From: Diphasiastrum complanatum
Taxonomy: Eukaryota; Streptophyta; Lycopodiopsida; Lycopodiales; Lycopodiaceae
Assembly (NCBI GenBank): GCA_029204225.1
Contig: CM055094.1
Location: 23,956,541-24,020,540 of the forward strand
Direction: 5' to 3'
DNA length: 64,000 nt
In this document: positions 63,761-64,000 of the stretch, piece by piece
Position numbering within the stretch: position 1 is the first letter of the stretch
How the letters are laid out: each line of letters begins with the position of its first letter
Notes under the pieces: generated by a model
The model's database searches: none
Seen by the model: only the letters and a program-made list of their open reading frames with translations
What the model was told of the DNA's origin: nothing
Program-made: the position numbers and the translations under genes

Positions 63761-64000
63761 ATTTTAGTAAATGATCTGACCACAGTTCATTAGATCTCCA
63801 GGCTCTCCATCAAACATTAGGATCTGAAATCTCAGAAGTCCATAATTTCTGGTCAGCGCATATACAAACTGGCTCCTATGTTTCACGAGGATCCAATATC
63901 TTGCAGTCAAGCTTAGAAGAAGATACTTGCAAGTTGTTGGTTAGGCTTCCAATCATTGATTCCTATCAGATTTTTTACTAGAGGGGTTGTTTTTTTCTTT

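Noticed and set aside
1-64000. CRISPR arrays, bacterial operons, tRNA or rRNA genes
   Set aside because: No spaced identical repeats of CRISPR type, no Shine-Dalgarno-led gene clusters and no recognisable tRNA or rRNA core sequence were seen. The tRNA-like matches are retroelement primer sites only.

Overview
The window is nuclear DNA of a land plant with a large, retrotransposon-rich genome. It holds the start of a nucleus-encoded photosystem II gene (psbY), a split PP2C phosphatase gene with GT...AG introns, and many degraded Ty1/copia and Ty3/gypsy chromovirus elements. The very long element-filled introns, together with LINE-like endonuclease and reverse transcriptase relics of a type I associate with ferns and other non-flowering plants, point towards a fern or other large-genome vascular plant. 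That assignment is an inference and is not proven by the sequence. No operons, CRISPR arrays, rRNA or tRNA genes were seen.

Layout. At 1-343 (minus) is the first part of psbY, cut by the window edge. From 1.6 to 9.1 kb lies a mosaic of copia fragments, including a copia element (B) inserted in the integrase region of an older one (A) with a perfect AAGTT target duplication, then a LINE-like RT fragment. A minus-strand copia element (D) fills 9,085-15,836, with LTRs of about 1.3-1.4 kb. After 2.8 kb without recognisable genes and another copia relic, the PP2C gene begins at 19,724.

The PP2C gene (plus strand) can be modelled with five exons: 19724-20006, 20274-20934, 24021-24096, 24236-24323 and 44944-45107. 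All have canonical splice sites and compatible phases, and they give 424 codons before the next intron. Its third intron in this model (3.1 kb) holds a LINE endonuclease relic and a hAT-like MITE. Its fourth is called here the giant intron (24324-44943, 20.6 kb). It holds a gypsy fragment, a hairpin, a copia element (G), a foldback element, a gypsy RT scrap, and a 10.5-kb copia element (E) whose 3' LTR is itself interrupted by a young gypsy element (A). The remaining phosphatase-domain exons were not found, so the fifth intron may run to the end of the window or beyond.

From 45.1 to 64 kb the DNA holds a copia relic (F), minisatellites, gypsy B (51747-54973, TSD GAGCT), gypsy H (55159-60154, TSD AGAAG, nearly identical LTRs), a tandemly duplicated dispersed repeat, and three clashing gypsy fragments. 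None of the retroelements looks autonomous. The two host genes are functionally separate: PsbY is a thylakoid membrane protein of photosystem II, and the PP2C is a metal-dependent serine/threonine phosphatase that may be organelle-targeted.
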